Source of the DNA: Clostridiaceae bacterium
GTDB taxonomy: Bacteria; Bacillota; Clostridia; Oscillospirales; QAMX01
NCBI GenBank assembly: GCA_016297585.1
Contig: JAEDGJ010000018.1
Span: forward strand, 1-23,593
Direction: 5' to 3'
Length of the DNA: 23,593 nt
Positions 8,204 through 15,659 of the stretch are shown piece by piece. The position numbers were made by a program, and so were the translations under genes. Numbering within the stretch: position 1 is the stretch's first letter; each line of letters begins with the position of its first letter. Below the pieces are notes generated by a model. The model did no database searches, was not told the origin of the DNA, and worked only from the letters and a program-made list of their open reading frames with translations.

Positions 8204-9445
8204 TCAGACAATCTTCTTTCCGGAGAGCTTTTCGGCCTCAAAGCCCTGCGCCGCCGCGAGCAGCGCGTCGAGACCCTTTCCTTCGCACAGCAGCGCGTAA
8301 TAGGCCTTGATGTACTTCGCCGTATCCGAGCCGAGGCACAGCCCCATATGCTTTTCAAGCACCGCGTCGATGCCCTCGATCTTCAGCATGGTGTTGACAT
8401 AATCCGTTCCCTCATCGGCTTCGGAGCGGAAGAACAGCGCCGCCGCCGCGCCGACGGAGATGTACATCGACGGGACACCCTTTTCCTCGCAGAGCTTCAG
8501 CGCACCCGCAAAGCGGTCGGAGGCGCCGAGCTTGCGCTTCGTGTCGCGTCCGACGCGCGCGACGGTATCGCCGAGCGCGCGGTTGCCGAAGCGCAGCACG
8601 AGGTCGTCGATGTGCTCGAGCAGCGCCGCCAGCGGATAGTCGAACTCGGCGACCAGCGCCCGGGCACTCTCGCGCATCGCGCGTTCCGCGATCAGCTTCA
8701 CCGTCGGATCCTGCACGGCTTCCCAGATATACCGGTCGCCGAGGAGGCAGCCCATGTACGCGCAGGACGCGTGTCCCATGTTGTGGATGAAGAGCTTGCG
8801 GCGGATGAAGAACGCAAACGGCGCATAGGGATAGAGATTGGCGATGTCGGGCAGCTCGCCCTTCCACGCGGCCTTGTCAATCGGGAGCTGGCAGTAGCGC
8901 TCCACGCAGACGCGCAGGATGTCGCCGCGGCGCATCTCGTCCGTCATCACCGGCACCATACGGCCGATGGACGCCTCCACAAGACCCACGCGCTCGTCAA
9001 AGAGCACCTTCTGCTCGTCGGTGAGCTGTTCGAAGATCAGCCCGTGCATCACCTTATCGGCGTCGAGCAGGTTCTCACAGATGATGATGTTGAAGGGGCG
9101 GTCGTTGCCTCTCTCGAAGCGGCGCAGGATGCCCTTCACGATCAGGCCCACGATGCGCGGCATGATGTTCACGCCGACCGCCGTCGCCATCGCGTCGGCA
9201 TTCGCGATCGCCTCGGCCACGGCTTCCGCGTCGCGTCCGTCCACGCCGGAGACGTTCGTGATCCACTCGTCGGTGCTGCCGTCGTTGGAGACGATCTCCA
9301 CCGGATACTTGCCGTCCCGGTTCAGCGCGTCGATCACCGTCATGTTGACGTCGATGAACTGCACCTCATAGCCGGCCTTCGCGAAGGTCGCGCCGATAAA
9401 GCCTCTGCCGATATTGCCGGCGCCGTACATCACAAATTTTTTCAT
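8204..9445 (-). CDS. mtlD: Mannitol-1-phosphate 5-dehydrogenase family protein
   Basis: A 413-residue NAD(P)-dependent polyol dehydrogenase of the long-chain family, somewhat longer than the roughly 380 residues of E. coli MtlD. It has the Rossmann motif GAGNIGRGFIG at res 8-18, NIIICEN (119-125), and the catalytic K217-x4-N222-x2-H225 triad (KLFIHNMGH) that defines polyol-specific long-chain dehydrogenases. An RVGR...RKL block near the C-terminal domain also matches MtlD. The likely reaction is interconversion of mannitol-1-phosphate and fructose-6-phosphate, or a related polyol phosphate. No mannitol PTS gene is in the window, so the physiological substrate is uncertain. The ATG at 9445 is preferred over the in-frame GTG at 9457, because the purines GTAGGAG lie too close to that GTG. 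It is the third gene of the operon, 28 bp after the GH43 gene. Confidence 0.85.
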   Translation of the reverse strand: MKKFVMYGAGNIGRGFIGATFAKAGYEVQFIDVNMTVIDALNRDGKYPVEIVSNDGSTDEWITNVSGVDGRDAEAVAEAIANADAMATAVGVNIMPRIVGLIVKGILRRFERGNDRPFNIIICENLLDADKVMHGLIFEQLTDEQKVLFDERVGLVEASIGRMVPVMTDEMRRGDILRVCVERYCQLPIDKAAWKGELPDIANLYPYAPFAFFIRRKLFIHNMGHASCAYMGCLLGDRYIWEAVQDPTVKLIAERAMRESARALVAEFDYPLAALLEHIDDLVLRFGNRALGDTVARVGRDTKRKLGASDRFAGALKLCEEKGVPSMYISVGAAAALFFRSEADEGTDYVNTMLKIEGIDAVLEKHMGLCLGSDTAKYIKAYYALLCEGKGLDALLAAAQGFEAEKLSGKKIV

Positions 9446-9473
9446 AACGAAACCCACTCCTACCCAATAAAAA

Positions 9474-10928
9474 TTACACTTTTTGCGCGGTTCTCCTGCC
9501 GAACACGCTGAAATCGATCACGCCCGGGGCAATCCCCTCCGGCGCGCCGGTGATCACGAGCCGCACCCGCCTCGCGGTCACGGGCGGGAACGTCCGGTAG
9601 TCGACGGCAAAGTCCTCGCGGCTTTCGCTTCTGTCCAGCACGCAGAACCAGTCCCCGCCGTCGGACGCCTCAATCTTATAGCGGAACGCGCCGGGGAGCG
9701 CGCCCTTTTCATAGGAAAGCCCGACGTCCCGCCAGATCAGACGCGACGCCTCCAACTCATACGGCGCTTCCAGCTCCACCGTCAGCCACGGCTCCGCGTC
9801 GTCCGCGCGCGGCTGCCACCAGGTCAGCATGCTCGCGTCGAGCGCATAGATCGCGTCCCTGCCGGGCGCACGGCTCGAGGAGCGCACCTTGCCGCGCTGC
9901 GAATGCGTCAGCGGCGCAAGCCCCGTATCGCCCGATGGGCGCTCGCCCGGTCCGTACTGCGGCGTATCGGTGATGCGCGGACAGTACAGCTCGCCGTTTT
10001 CGTCGATCTCCACCCGATCCATGCCGATGCGCCGCTCAAAGCAGTGCGCGCAGCACATGGTGCAGGTGTAAAACGCCCAGAGCGTGTCTCCGGGGCCGTG
10101 CTCGATGCAGCCGTGTCCCGCGCCCTTGACGATGCCGGTCTTCCCCGATGTGACGGGATTGTTCTTCTGATAGACAAACGGTCCGAGAGGCCCCGCGTCC
10201 GAGTAATACGCGCCCATCGCATAGGCGCCGAACTGGGTGCCGCACGCGGCGTAGATGAGGTAATACCGCCCCCGCGCCTTCAGCATCCACTGCCCCTCGA
10301 TCCATCCGAGCTCCGTATCCTGATTGTACTCTCCAAACCGCTCCCAGACATGGGACGGGTCAAATTCGTTGAGGATCTTCGGCTCGCACAGCAGTTTTCT
10401 CGGGTCGTCCGCGTCCAGCTCCGCGCCGTAGGTCAGCGACGACCACACGCCGCGCACCGGATGCGTCCGGCTGCCGTGCCAGTACAGATAGATCCGACCG
10501 TCGTCGTCCGCGAACAGCGCCGGATCCACCGGGCAGAAGTGCGTCCCGTCGGGCATGATGCAGTCCCCCAGCAGCCGGAACGGTCCCGTCGGCGTGTCTC
10601 CGACAAAGAGCCGGTCGCTGTGGATCGCCATCAGAAAGCGCCCCTTCCACGGGATGACGCAGGGACTGTAGCGCGGCCCTTTGGCCGCTTCCGGCGGCGT
10701 GCAGGGAACGGATTTCCATGTCACGAAGTCCTCGCTGACGTACGCCATGCCGTAGCTCGGATACAGATACCACTTTCCGTCCCAGTACAGCACGCTCGGG
10801 TCGGAGACGGAGCGGTAATCGTCGGGAAAGCCGTCCGCGTCCCGCATCGGCGCATCCGTGCCGCGGGGCAGATCGGGAAGGGACAGCGGGTTGCAGAAGG
10901 TTCTTTTGCGGTAAAGCTCCGGTGCCAT
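9474..10928 (-). CDS. Glycoside hydrolase family 43-type enzyme with C-terminal F5/8 type C-like domain
   Basis: A 484-residue protein. Residues about 10-330 form a five-bladed propeller of GH43 type. The three expected acidic residues are visible: D43 (base, in SVSDPSVLYWDGKWY), D135 (pKa modulator, in CPVDPALFADDDG) and E211 (acid, in GWIEGQWMLKARG), plus a GAGHGC element (res 269-274). Residues about 345-480 resemble a discoidin/F5/8 type C carbohydrate-binding domain (LTVELEAPYELEASRLIWR; the end reads RRVRLVITGAP). The family cleaves arabinose or xylose side chains by inversion; the exact linkage is unknown. There is no signal peptide, so it is probably cytosolic. A C289-x2-C292-C293-x2-C296 cluster near the end of the propeller is unusual. 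The ATG follows GGAGGAG 9 bp upstream. It lies 30 bp after the ribokinase. Confidence 0.88.
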   Translation of the reverse strand: MAPELYRKRTFCNPLSLPDLPRGTDAPMRDADGFPDDYRSVSDPSVLYWDGKWYLYPSYGMAYVSEDFVTWKSVPCTPPEAAKGPRYSPCVIPWKGRFLMAIHSDRLFVGDTPTGPFRLLGDCIMPDGTHFCPVDPALFADDDGRIYLYWHGSRTHPVRGVWSSLTYGAELDADDPRKLLCEPKILNEFDPSHVWERFGEYNQDTELGWIEGQWMLKARGRYYLIYAACGTQFGAYAMGAYYSDAGPLGPFVYQKNNPVTSGKTGIVKGAGHGCIEHGPGDTLWAFYTCTMCCAHCFERRIGMDRVEIDENGELYCPRITDTPQYGPGERPSGDTGLAPLTHSQRGKVRSSSRAPGRDAIYALDASMLTWWQPRADDAEPWLTVELEAPYELEASRLIWRDVGLSYEKGALPGAFRYKIEASDGGDWFCVLDRSESREDFAVDYRTFPPVTARRVRLVITGAPEGIAPGVIDFSVFGRRTAQKV

Positions 10929-10958
10929 CGTCAGGGTCTCCTCCTTTTTTCCCCGTGC

Positions 10959-11861
10959 TTATGCCATCCCGCGCAGGAAGCGCTCCGCTTCCTCCCGCGC
11001 CGGAATCGACGCCGCCGCGCCCGGACGCGTCACCTCGAGCGCCGAAGCCGCCGCCGCGAGCCGCATCGCGCGGGAAATGTCGCCGTCCTCGGCGAACGCG
11101 GCGAGGAAATAGCCCGTATAGGTGTCCCCCGCGCCCGTCGTATCGACCGCGCGGACGGGAAACGCCGGCGCCGCATAGGTCTGTCCCCGGTACGCCGCCA
11201 TCGCGCCCCGCGTCCCGAGCGTCAGCACGACGATCCCGGGACAGAGGCGGGCAAGCGCATCGAGGATCTCCCCCGGCTCCGTCCTGCCGGACAGCCCCGC
11301 GCCCTCCGTTTCGTTGACGAACAGGCAGTCTACGAGCTCGTACGGATACGACTTTGCCTCCTCCGAAAACGGTGCGCAGTTGAAGGCGACGAACATCCCG
11401 CGCCGGTGTCCCGCGCGGATGAGCGCCTCCGTCGCGTTCAGCTCGTTCTGCAGCAGCAGGATGTCGCCCTCGCCGCAGCCCGCGAGCGCCTCCTCAATTT
11501 CCGTATCCGTGATCTCGCGGTTCGCGCCGCCGAAGAGCAGAATCGAGTTCTGCCCCGCGGGGTCGACCTGGATGATCGCGTGTCCCGTCGCGCTGTCCGC
11601 GCCGACCGCAACGGACGACGTATCGACGCCCGCGCGCTCGAGCAGCTCGCGCAGAAACGCCCCGTCCGGGCCGATTTTGCCCGCATGAGCGGTGCACACC
11701 CCCGCTTTCGCAAGCGCCACGGACTGATTTAGTCCCTTTCCGCCGGCAAACACCCCCGGGCGCTTCGTGTCCAGCGTCTCTCCGGGACGGACGATGTGCT
11801 CCACTTCGTAAACATAGTCGATATTCAGCGAGCCAAAGCATAATGCCTTCGTTTTCATCAT
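10959..11861 (-). CDS. rbsK: Ribokinase (PfkB family)
   Basis: A 300-residue kinase that makes ribose-5-phosphate from ribose and ATP. It has the ribokinase-type N-terminal GSLNIDY (res 10-16), the sugar-binding motif AGGKGLNQSVALAKAG (39-54), the Mg-coordinating N183-E184 (NETE), and DTTGAGD with catalytic D246 (240-246). The start is taken at the ATG at 11861, one codon before a second ATG at 11858. AAAGGA lies 12 bp upstream. The longer in-frame reading to 12038 would run through the divergent kinase gene and lacks conservation. Another PfkB sugar specificity is possible. It is the first gene of the five-gene run. Its start lies 6 bp from the -35 box of the divergent pyridoxamine kinase promoter, so its own transcript must begin inside that gene's leader or coding region. 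I found no clear promoter for it. Confidence 0.87.
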   Translation of the reverse strand: MMKTKALCFGSLNIDYVYEVEHIVRPGETLDTKRPGVFAGGKGLNQSVALAKAGVCTAHAGKIGPDGAFLRELLERAGVDTSSVAVGADSATGHAIIQVDPAGQNSILLFGGANREITDTEIEEALAGCGEGDILLLQNELNATEALIRAGHRRGMFVAFNCAPFSEEAKSYPYELVDCLFVNETEGAGLSGRTEPGEILDALARLCPGIVVLTLGTRGAMAAYRGQTYAAPAFPVRAVDTTGAGDTYTGYFLAAFAEDGDISRAMRLAAAASALEVTRPGAAASIPAREEAERFLRGMA

Positions 11862-11866
11862 ATCTC

Positions 11867-11895
11867 TTGACATTCCTTTGCAAAAAAGGTATGAT
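11867..11895 (+). promoter_or_regulatory. Near-consensus sigma-A promoter of the pyridoxamine kinase
   Basis: TTGACA (11867-11872, perfect), a 17-bp spacer and TATGAT (11890-11895, one mismatch). Transcription would start near 11902. That leaves a leader of about 30 nt with the ribosome-binding site GGAGGG at 11918-11923. The -35 box is 6 bp from the divergent ribokinase start codon. Confidence 0.88.
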
Positions 11896-11931
11896 AGACA
11901 TAAAAATAATCCGCACTGGAGGGTTTCCCGC

Positions 11932-12771
11932 TTGCGCTGCGCCTGCATACACGACCTCGCGGGGCTCGGGCACTGCTCCCTGACCGCCGCGATCCCCGTT
12001 CTGTCCGTCATGGGCATCCAGGCCTGTCCCGTTCCCACCGCCGTCCTGTCAAGCCAGACCGACGGCTATTCCGGCTACAGCTTCCTCGATATGACGCCCG
12101 AGCTTCCGGCGTATTTTGCGCATTGGGAGCGCCTCGGGACGCGCTTTGACGGCATTTTCACGGGCTTTCTCGGCAGTCCCGAGCAGCTTTCGCTCGTTTC
12201 CGGCTTTGTGACGCGGTTCCGGACGGCGGACACGCTCGTCCTCGTCGACCCCGTGATGGGCGACGACGGCGCGGTCTACGATACCTATACGCCGGAGATG
12301 TGCGCCGGGATGCGCAGGCTTGCGGCGCACGCCGACGTCATCACGCCGAACCTGACCGAGGCCGCGGCGCTGCTCGGCGAACGCTATGAAAACGCGCCGT
12401 GCGACGAGGCGGGGCTTCTGCGCTGGGCCGCGCGGCTGTCCGCGGAGGTCGCGCCGCGAAGCGTCATCACCGGCGTGCCGTCGGAGGACGGCAGCACGCT
12501 GCGCATCGCGCTCTGCGACCGCGGCGAGACGGCGATCCTTACCCGTCCGCGCGCGGCGGCGGATACCCCCTCGCACGGCTCCTATCCCGGCACCGGCGAC
12601 GTCTTCGCCTCGGTGCTGCTGGGCGCGCTGCTGCGCGGAAAAGCGCTCGGCGAGGCTGCGGCGGCTGCGGCGGATTTCGTCTCCGCCTGCGTCGCGCATA
12701 CGGCGGCGTGCGGCGTTCCCCGCCGGGAGGGGCTCTCCTTTGAGCCGCTGCTTTCCTCTCTGATCTTCTGA
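11932..12771 (+). CDS. Pyridoxamine/pyridoxal kinase-like protein, TTG start
   Basis: A 279-residue ribokinase-superfamily vitamin B6 kinase (ThiD/PdxK branch). It phosphorylates pyridoxamine, pyridoxine or pyridoxal at the 5' hydroxyl. Visible motifs are the N-terminal IHDLAGLGHCSLTAAIPVLS (res 6-25), the clostridial pyridoxamine kinase pattern PTAVLS (35-40), DPVMGDDGAVYDTY (106-119), ITPNLTEA (137-144) and the catalytic GTGD with D223. The TTG at 11932 is chosen because GGAGGG lies 8 bp upstream and it sits at the conserved N-terminus. The earlier in-frame codon at 11878 lies upstream of the predicted transcription start and cannot be used. No ATG is suitable. It is probably monocistronic, with only a weak hairpin behind it. 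Confidence 0.87.
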   Translation: MRCACIHDLAGLGHCSLTAAIPVLSVMGIQACPVPTAVLSSQTDGYSGYSFLDMTPELPAYFAHWERLGTRFDGIFTGFLGSPEQLSLVSGFVTRFRTADTLVLVDPVMGDDGAVYDTYTPEMCAGMRRLAAHADVITPNLTEAAALLGERYENAPCDEAGLLRWAARLSAEVAPRSVITGVPSEDGSTLRIALCDRGETAILTRPRAAADTPSHGSYPGTGDVFASVLLGALLRGKALGEAAAAAADFVSACVAHTAACGVPRREGLSFEPLLSSLIF

Positions 12772-12783
12772 ATGTATTATACG

Positions 12784-12814
12784 ACGGTTTTTTTGATTTT
12801 GCAACCCGTTTTTT
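12784..12814 (+). terminator. Possible weak terminator after the pyridoxamine kinase
   Basis: ACGGTT (12784-12789) can pair with AACCCGT (12803-12809) with one bulged C, followed by TTTTTT (12809-12814). The stem is short, so termination may be partial. The GACGGTTTTTTT resembles the core of the two strong terminators in this window. Confidence 0.35.
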
Positions 12815-12852
12815 ACGCTTCCGTGCAAGCCACCTTATAGAAAGGATATACT

Positions 12853-13524
12853 ATGAAGGAAACCATCTATACCATCCCCATCAACGAGGTTTTCGGCGCG
12901 AAATGCGGCTGCCCGCTCTGCGCGCTCGAGCGCCGCACCGAGGAGAAGACGCTCGAGTACATCATGGGCGCCGCGATGATGGAGCCGGACGTCCGGGAAT
13001 CGACCAACGCGCGCGGCTTCTGCGCCGCGCATTACGCGGACATGCTCGCGATGAAAAACCGGCTTTCGCTGGCGCTGACCATTGAAAGCCGGCTCAAAAC
13101 CGTCTCCGACCTTGTCGACGCGTTTGCCAAGTCCCCCGACAACCGCCGCGCCGCCGCGCTCGCCGAAACGGGGCGTTCCTGCTTCGTCTGCGAGAAGATC
13201 CGTTCCGAGCAGGAGCGCTATTACGCGAATCTTCTCGATATGTGGCGCACGGAGGACGCCTTCCGCGCGCTGTTCGCCGCGCAGGAGCATTTCTGCCTGC
13301 CGCATTTCGGCGCGCTGCTCGAGCACGCCGGACGCGCCTACCCCCGCCGCGTCGCCGCGGAGTTTGCCCGTGCGGCCTGCGAGATCGAGCGGCGGTGGCT
13401 CGACCGGATGCAGTCCGAGATCGGCGGCTTTACCAAGAGCTTTGACTACCGCTACGCGGGTCAGCCCTTCGAAAAGGAAGCCGTCGAGCACGCCGCGGCG
13501 TTTTTATCGGGTCTCGACGTGTGA
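12853..13524 (+). CDS. DUF6062 family protein with two Cys/His zinc-finger-like modules
   Basis: A 223-residue cytosolic protein without signal peptide or membrane segment. It opens with KETIYTIPINEVFGAKCGCPLC, the N-terminus I associate with the clostridial DUF6062 family, whose function is unknown. The striking feature is a repeated pattern: C20-x2-C23 then, 34 residues on, C57-x2-H60; and C110-x2-C113 then, 35 residues on, C148-x2-H151. This suggests two metal-binding CCCH modules from an internal duplication, probably zinc sites in a helical fold. GAAAGGA lies 6 bp upstream of the ATG. It follows the pyridoxamine kinase by 81 bp, and its last 21 bp overlap the convergent glycerophosphodiester phosphodiesterase gene. 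I assign no function. Confidence 0.85.
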   Translation: MKETIYTIPINEVFGAKCGCPLCALERRTEEKTLEYIMGAAMMEPDVRESTNARGFCAAHYADMLAMKNRLSLALTIESRLKTVSDLVDAFAKSPDNRRAAALAETGRSCFVCEKIRSEQERYYANLLDMWRTEDAFRALFAAQEHFCLPHFGALLEHAGRAYPRRVAAEFARAACEIERRWLDRMQSEIGGFTKSFDYRYAGQPFEKEAVEHAAAFLSGLDV

Positions 13525-14211
13525 CGCCCGCCAGCGCAGACCCAGCTCGATGTCGTTCAAGAGCATCCCGTCCGCGCCGAGCCTCTCGGCCAGCTCGAGC
13601 GACTCCTCGTCGCCGTCCATCGTGTCGTTCTTCCACGCCATGATCCAGACCTCGCCCCGATGCCCCCGGCGCACCTCCTCCGGCGTGATCTCGCCGAGCC
13701 ACTGCTGCCACAGCCGCAGAATGCCCGCGCCGCCCTCGGAAAACGCCCGGTACTGCTCTTTAGACGGCATGAATGCCAGGATCCTCTCCGCCGGACGCAC
13801 CCGGCGCATCGTCGAAAGCGCCGCCGCCGACTGCACGCCGCAGATGAAGTCCACCGGCGCGCGTCCGATCTTTTCGGCAAACGCCTCGTCCGGCTCATTC
13901 ATCTTGATGTGCAGCAGCACCGGCACGCGCTCCCGGTAGCCGTCGATCAGCTCGTCGAGCGTCAGAAGTCCCCTGCCCGCCTTCGCAAGCGCGGCCTTCA
14001 TTTCCTCATAGGTCAGCTCCTCCGCCGTCTGCGGGATCCCCGCGAGCCGGGCGAGGTTCCCGTCGTGGAAAATGACGTATTTGCCGTCCTTCGTCGGCCG
14101 CACGTCGCACTCCACGGCGTCCGCGCCGATCTGCGCGGCATAACACAGGCTCTCGAGCGTATTCTCCGGTCTGACCTTGGACGCGCCCCGGTGGGCGATC
14201 AGTTTCAGCAT
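13504..14211 (-). CDS. Glycerophosphodiester phosphodiesterase, soluble
   Basis: A 235-residue GDPD-family TIM-barrel. It hydrolyses glycerophosphodiesters (deacylated phospholipids) to glycerol-3-phosphate and an alcohol. Catalytic residues are visible: H7-R8-G9, E34 and D36 in VECDVRPTKDG, and H49 in FHDGNLARL. PENTLES follows the first histidine motif, as usual. No signal peptide or anchor is present, so it is probably cytosolic (UgpQ-like). The ATG follows AAGGGAGAG. Its 3' end overlaps the convergent DUF6062 gene by 21 bp, which leaves no room for a terminator. It diverges from the patatin-like lipase across only 50 bp. That pairing fits sequential phospholipid breakdown, an inference from context. 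Confidence 0.92.
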   Translation of the reverse strand: MLKLIAHRGASKVRPENTLESLCYAAQIGADAVECDVRPTKDGKYVIFHDGNLARLAGIPQTAEELTYEEMKAALAKAGRGLLTLDELIDGYRERVPVLLHIKMNEPDEAFAEKIGRAPVDFICGVQSAAALSTMRRVRPAERILAFMPSKEQYRAFSEGGAGILRLWQQWLGEITPEEVRRGHRGEVWIMAWKNDTMDGDEESLELAERLGADGMLLNDIELGLRWRASHVETR

Positions 14212-14261
14212 GTTGTAAACTCTCCCTTTTTCTATTTTTGCAGAGGTGAAACAAAAATACT

Positions 14262-15626
14262 ATGTCCGTTACCGCCCTCGTTCTCGGCGGCGGCGGCTCG
14301 CGCGGCGCCTATGAGATCGGCGTCTGGCGCGCGCTGCGGCAGCGGAACGAAGATTTTTCCGTCGTAACCGGCACCAGCGTCGGCGCGCTCAACGGCGCGA
14401 TCATCGCGCAGGACGATTACGACCTCGCCGTCGACATCTGGAGCTCCATCACGACCGAGATGATCCTCTCGATCGACGCCGCTCCCGGCGACAGGACGCT
14501 GCGTGAACGGCTTTCCCGCTTCGGACTGTTCGCGCGGGAAATCGCGGCCAATCACGGCGCGGATTCGACGCCGCTGCGCACGCTTCTGTACCGCGTGCTC
14601 GACGAGGAGAAGATCCGCGCGTCGAAGCTCCGCTTCGGGCTCGTCACCGTTAAGCTGCCGGAGCTGTCCCCCCGCGCGCTGTTCGCGGATGAGATCCCCC
14701 GGGGCGACCTCATCGACTATATCCTCGCCTCCGCCGCCTGCTTTCCCGCGATGCAGAAGCAGGTCATCGGCGACGCCTCCTATATTGACGGCGGCTACTT
14801 CGACAATCTCCCGATCGATCTCGCCGCCCGCGGCGGCGCGGACCGGATGCTCGCCGTCGACGTCCACGGCGTCGGCGTCTACCGCCGTCCCGAAAACGTC
14901 GACCAGTCCCGCATCCATCTGATCTCCACCGCGTGGAACCTCGGCTCCATCCTGCTGTTCGACGCCGAAAGCGCCCGCCGCAACATCGAGCTCGGGTACC
15001 TTGACACGCGGAAATCCTTCGGCGAGCTCGACGGCAGGCTCTACGCCTTCGAAAAGGGCGGAGCCGCAGACCTCCGTCCCGCGACCGAACGGCTCCACGC
15101 CGCCTTCGACCGGCTGTTCCCGCCCTCCCGGCGCGGCGCGATCGGCCGGTACGACCTGCTGCGTCTGCGTGCGCTGCGCTTTCTGAAAAACCTCTACCGC
15201 GGCATGGAGGCGCCGCTGTCCTTAAAAACCGGGCGGAGCGTCGCGGACGAAGCCGTTTTGCATCTTGCCGCCGCCGAAAACGCCGCCCGCGTGTTCGATG
15301 TCTCCCCCACCAAAATATACGCCCCGCACGAATTGGAGGACGCCGTATGCGCCGCGTATCACGGGACCGAGCTGCCGGATCCGTCGCGGCTCGAGGCAAT
15401 CCTCGCCGAGGCGGCTACCGCGCCCGAGCGTGCCGAGCGCCTGCTTGGCGAGGTCGAAAGCCTCACGCCCGCCCGCACCGCGCGGTATATCGGCGAGGTG
15501 CTGTCCCGTCCCGCGCCCTCGCAGGCCTTTCTCACGGCCGCCGCAACCGCGCTGCCGTCGGAATTTCTCGCGGCGCTCTATGCGCGCACACTTCTCTCCC
15601 CGGAGTCCGGCGCTTTGTCCTGTTAA
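14262..15626 (+). CDS. Patatin-like phospholipase family protein
   Basis: A 454-residue serine lipase. It has the oxyanion-hole motif GGGGSRGAYEIGV (res 9-21), nucleophile S39 in GTSVG (37-41), and the dyad aspartate D176 in DGGYFDNLP (176-184). These are all the parts of the patatin Ser-Asp dyad in the right order. It should remove acyl chains from phospholipids or lysophospholipids. The catalytic domain takes about the first 230 residues. The remaining 220 or so are Ala/Arg-rich and helical with no motif I recognise. No signal peptide is seen, so it acts in the cytosol or at the inner membrane face. A GAGGTG site lies 13 bp upstream of the ATG, rather far. The divergent neighbour is a GDPD. 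Confidence 0.92.
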   Translation: MSVTALVLGGGGSRGAYEIGVWRALRQRNEDFSVVTGTSVGALNGAIIAQDDYDLAVDIWSSITTEMILSIDAAPGDRTLRERLSRFGLFAREIAANHGADSTPLRTLLYRVLDEEKIRASKLRFGLVTVKLPELSPRALFADEIPRGDLIDYILASAACFPAMQKQVIGDASYIDGGYFDNLPIDLAARGGADRMLAVDVHGVGVYRRPENVDQSRIHLISTAWNLGSILLFDAESARRNIELGYLDTRKSFGELDGRLYAFEKGGAADLRPATERLHAAFDRLFPPSRRGAIGRYDLLRLRALRFLKNLYRGMEAPLSLKTGRSVADEAVLHLAAAENAARVFDVSPTKIYAPHELEDAVCAAYHGTELPDPSRLEAILAEAATAPERAERLLGEVESLTPARTARYIGEVLSRPAPSQAFLTAAATALPSEFLAALYARTLLSPESGALSC

Positions 15627-15630
15627 TATT

Positions 15631-15646
15631 AAAACGTTCCGTTTTT
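15631..15646 (+). terminator. Possible short terminator after the patatin-like gene
   Basis: AAAACG (15631-15636), loop TTC, CGTTTT (15640-15645), then another T. It is a perfect but short, AT-rich stem just past the stop. The palindrome TTAATATTAA (15623-15632) overlaps the stop codon. Weak evidence. Confidence 0.3.
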
Positions 15647-15659
15647 CGGTGTGCATTCT

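Noticed and set aside
7313..9511. Very long plus-strand open frame (about 730 codons) opposite the PfkB and MtlD-like genes
   Set aside because: It is antisense to two clearly conserved genes, is Arg/His/Asp-rich without any motif, and reflects high GC at third codon positions.
9483..11732. Long plus-strand open frame (about 750 codons) opposite the GH43 and ribokinase genes
   Set aside because: Low-complexity Arg-rich translation, no ribosome-binding site; the opposite strand carries full catalytic motifs.
11878..11931. Earlier start at 11878 for the pyridoxamine kinase
   Set aside because: It lies between the -35 and -10 boxes, upstream of the expected transcription start.
11862..12038. 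N-terminal extension of the ribokinase to 12038
   Set aside because: It would lie inside the divergent pyridoxamine kinase gene and precede the conserved ribokinase N-terminus.
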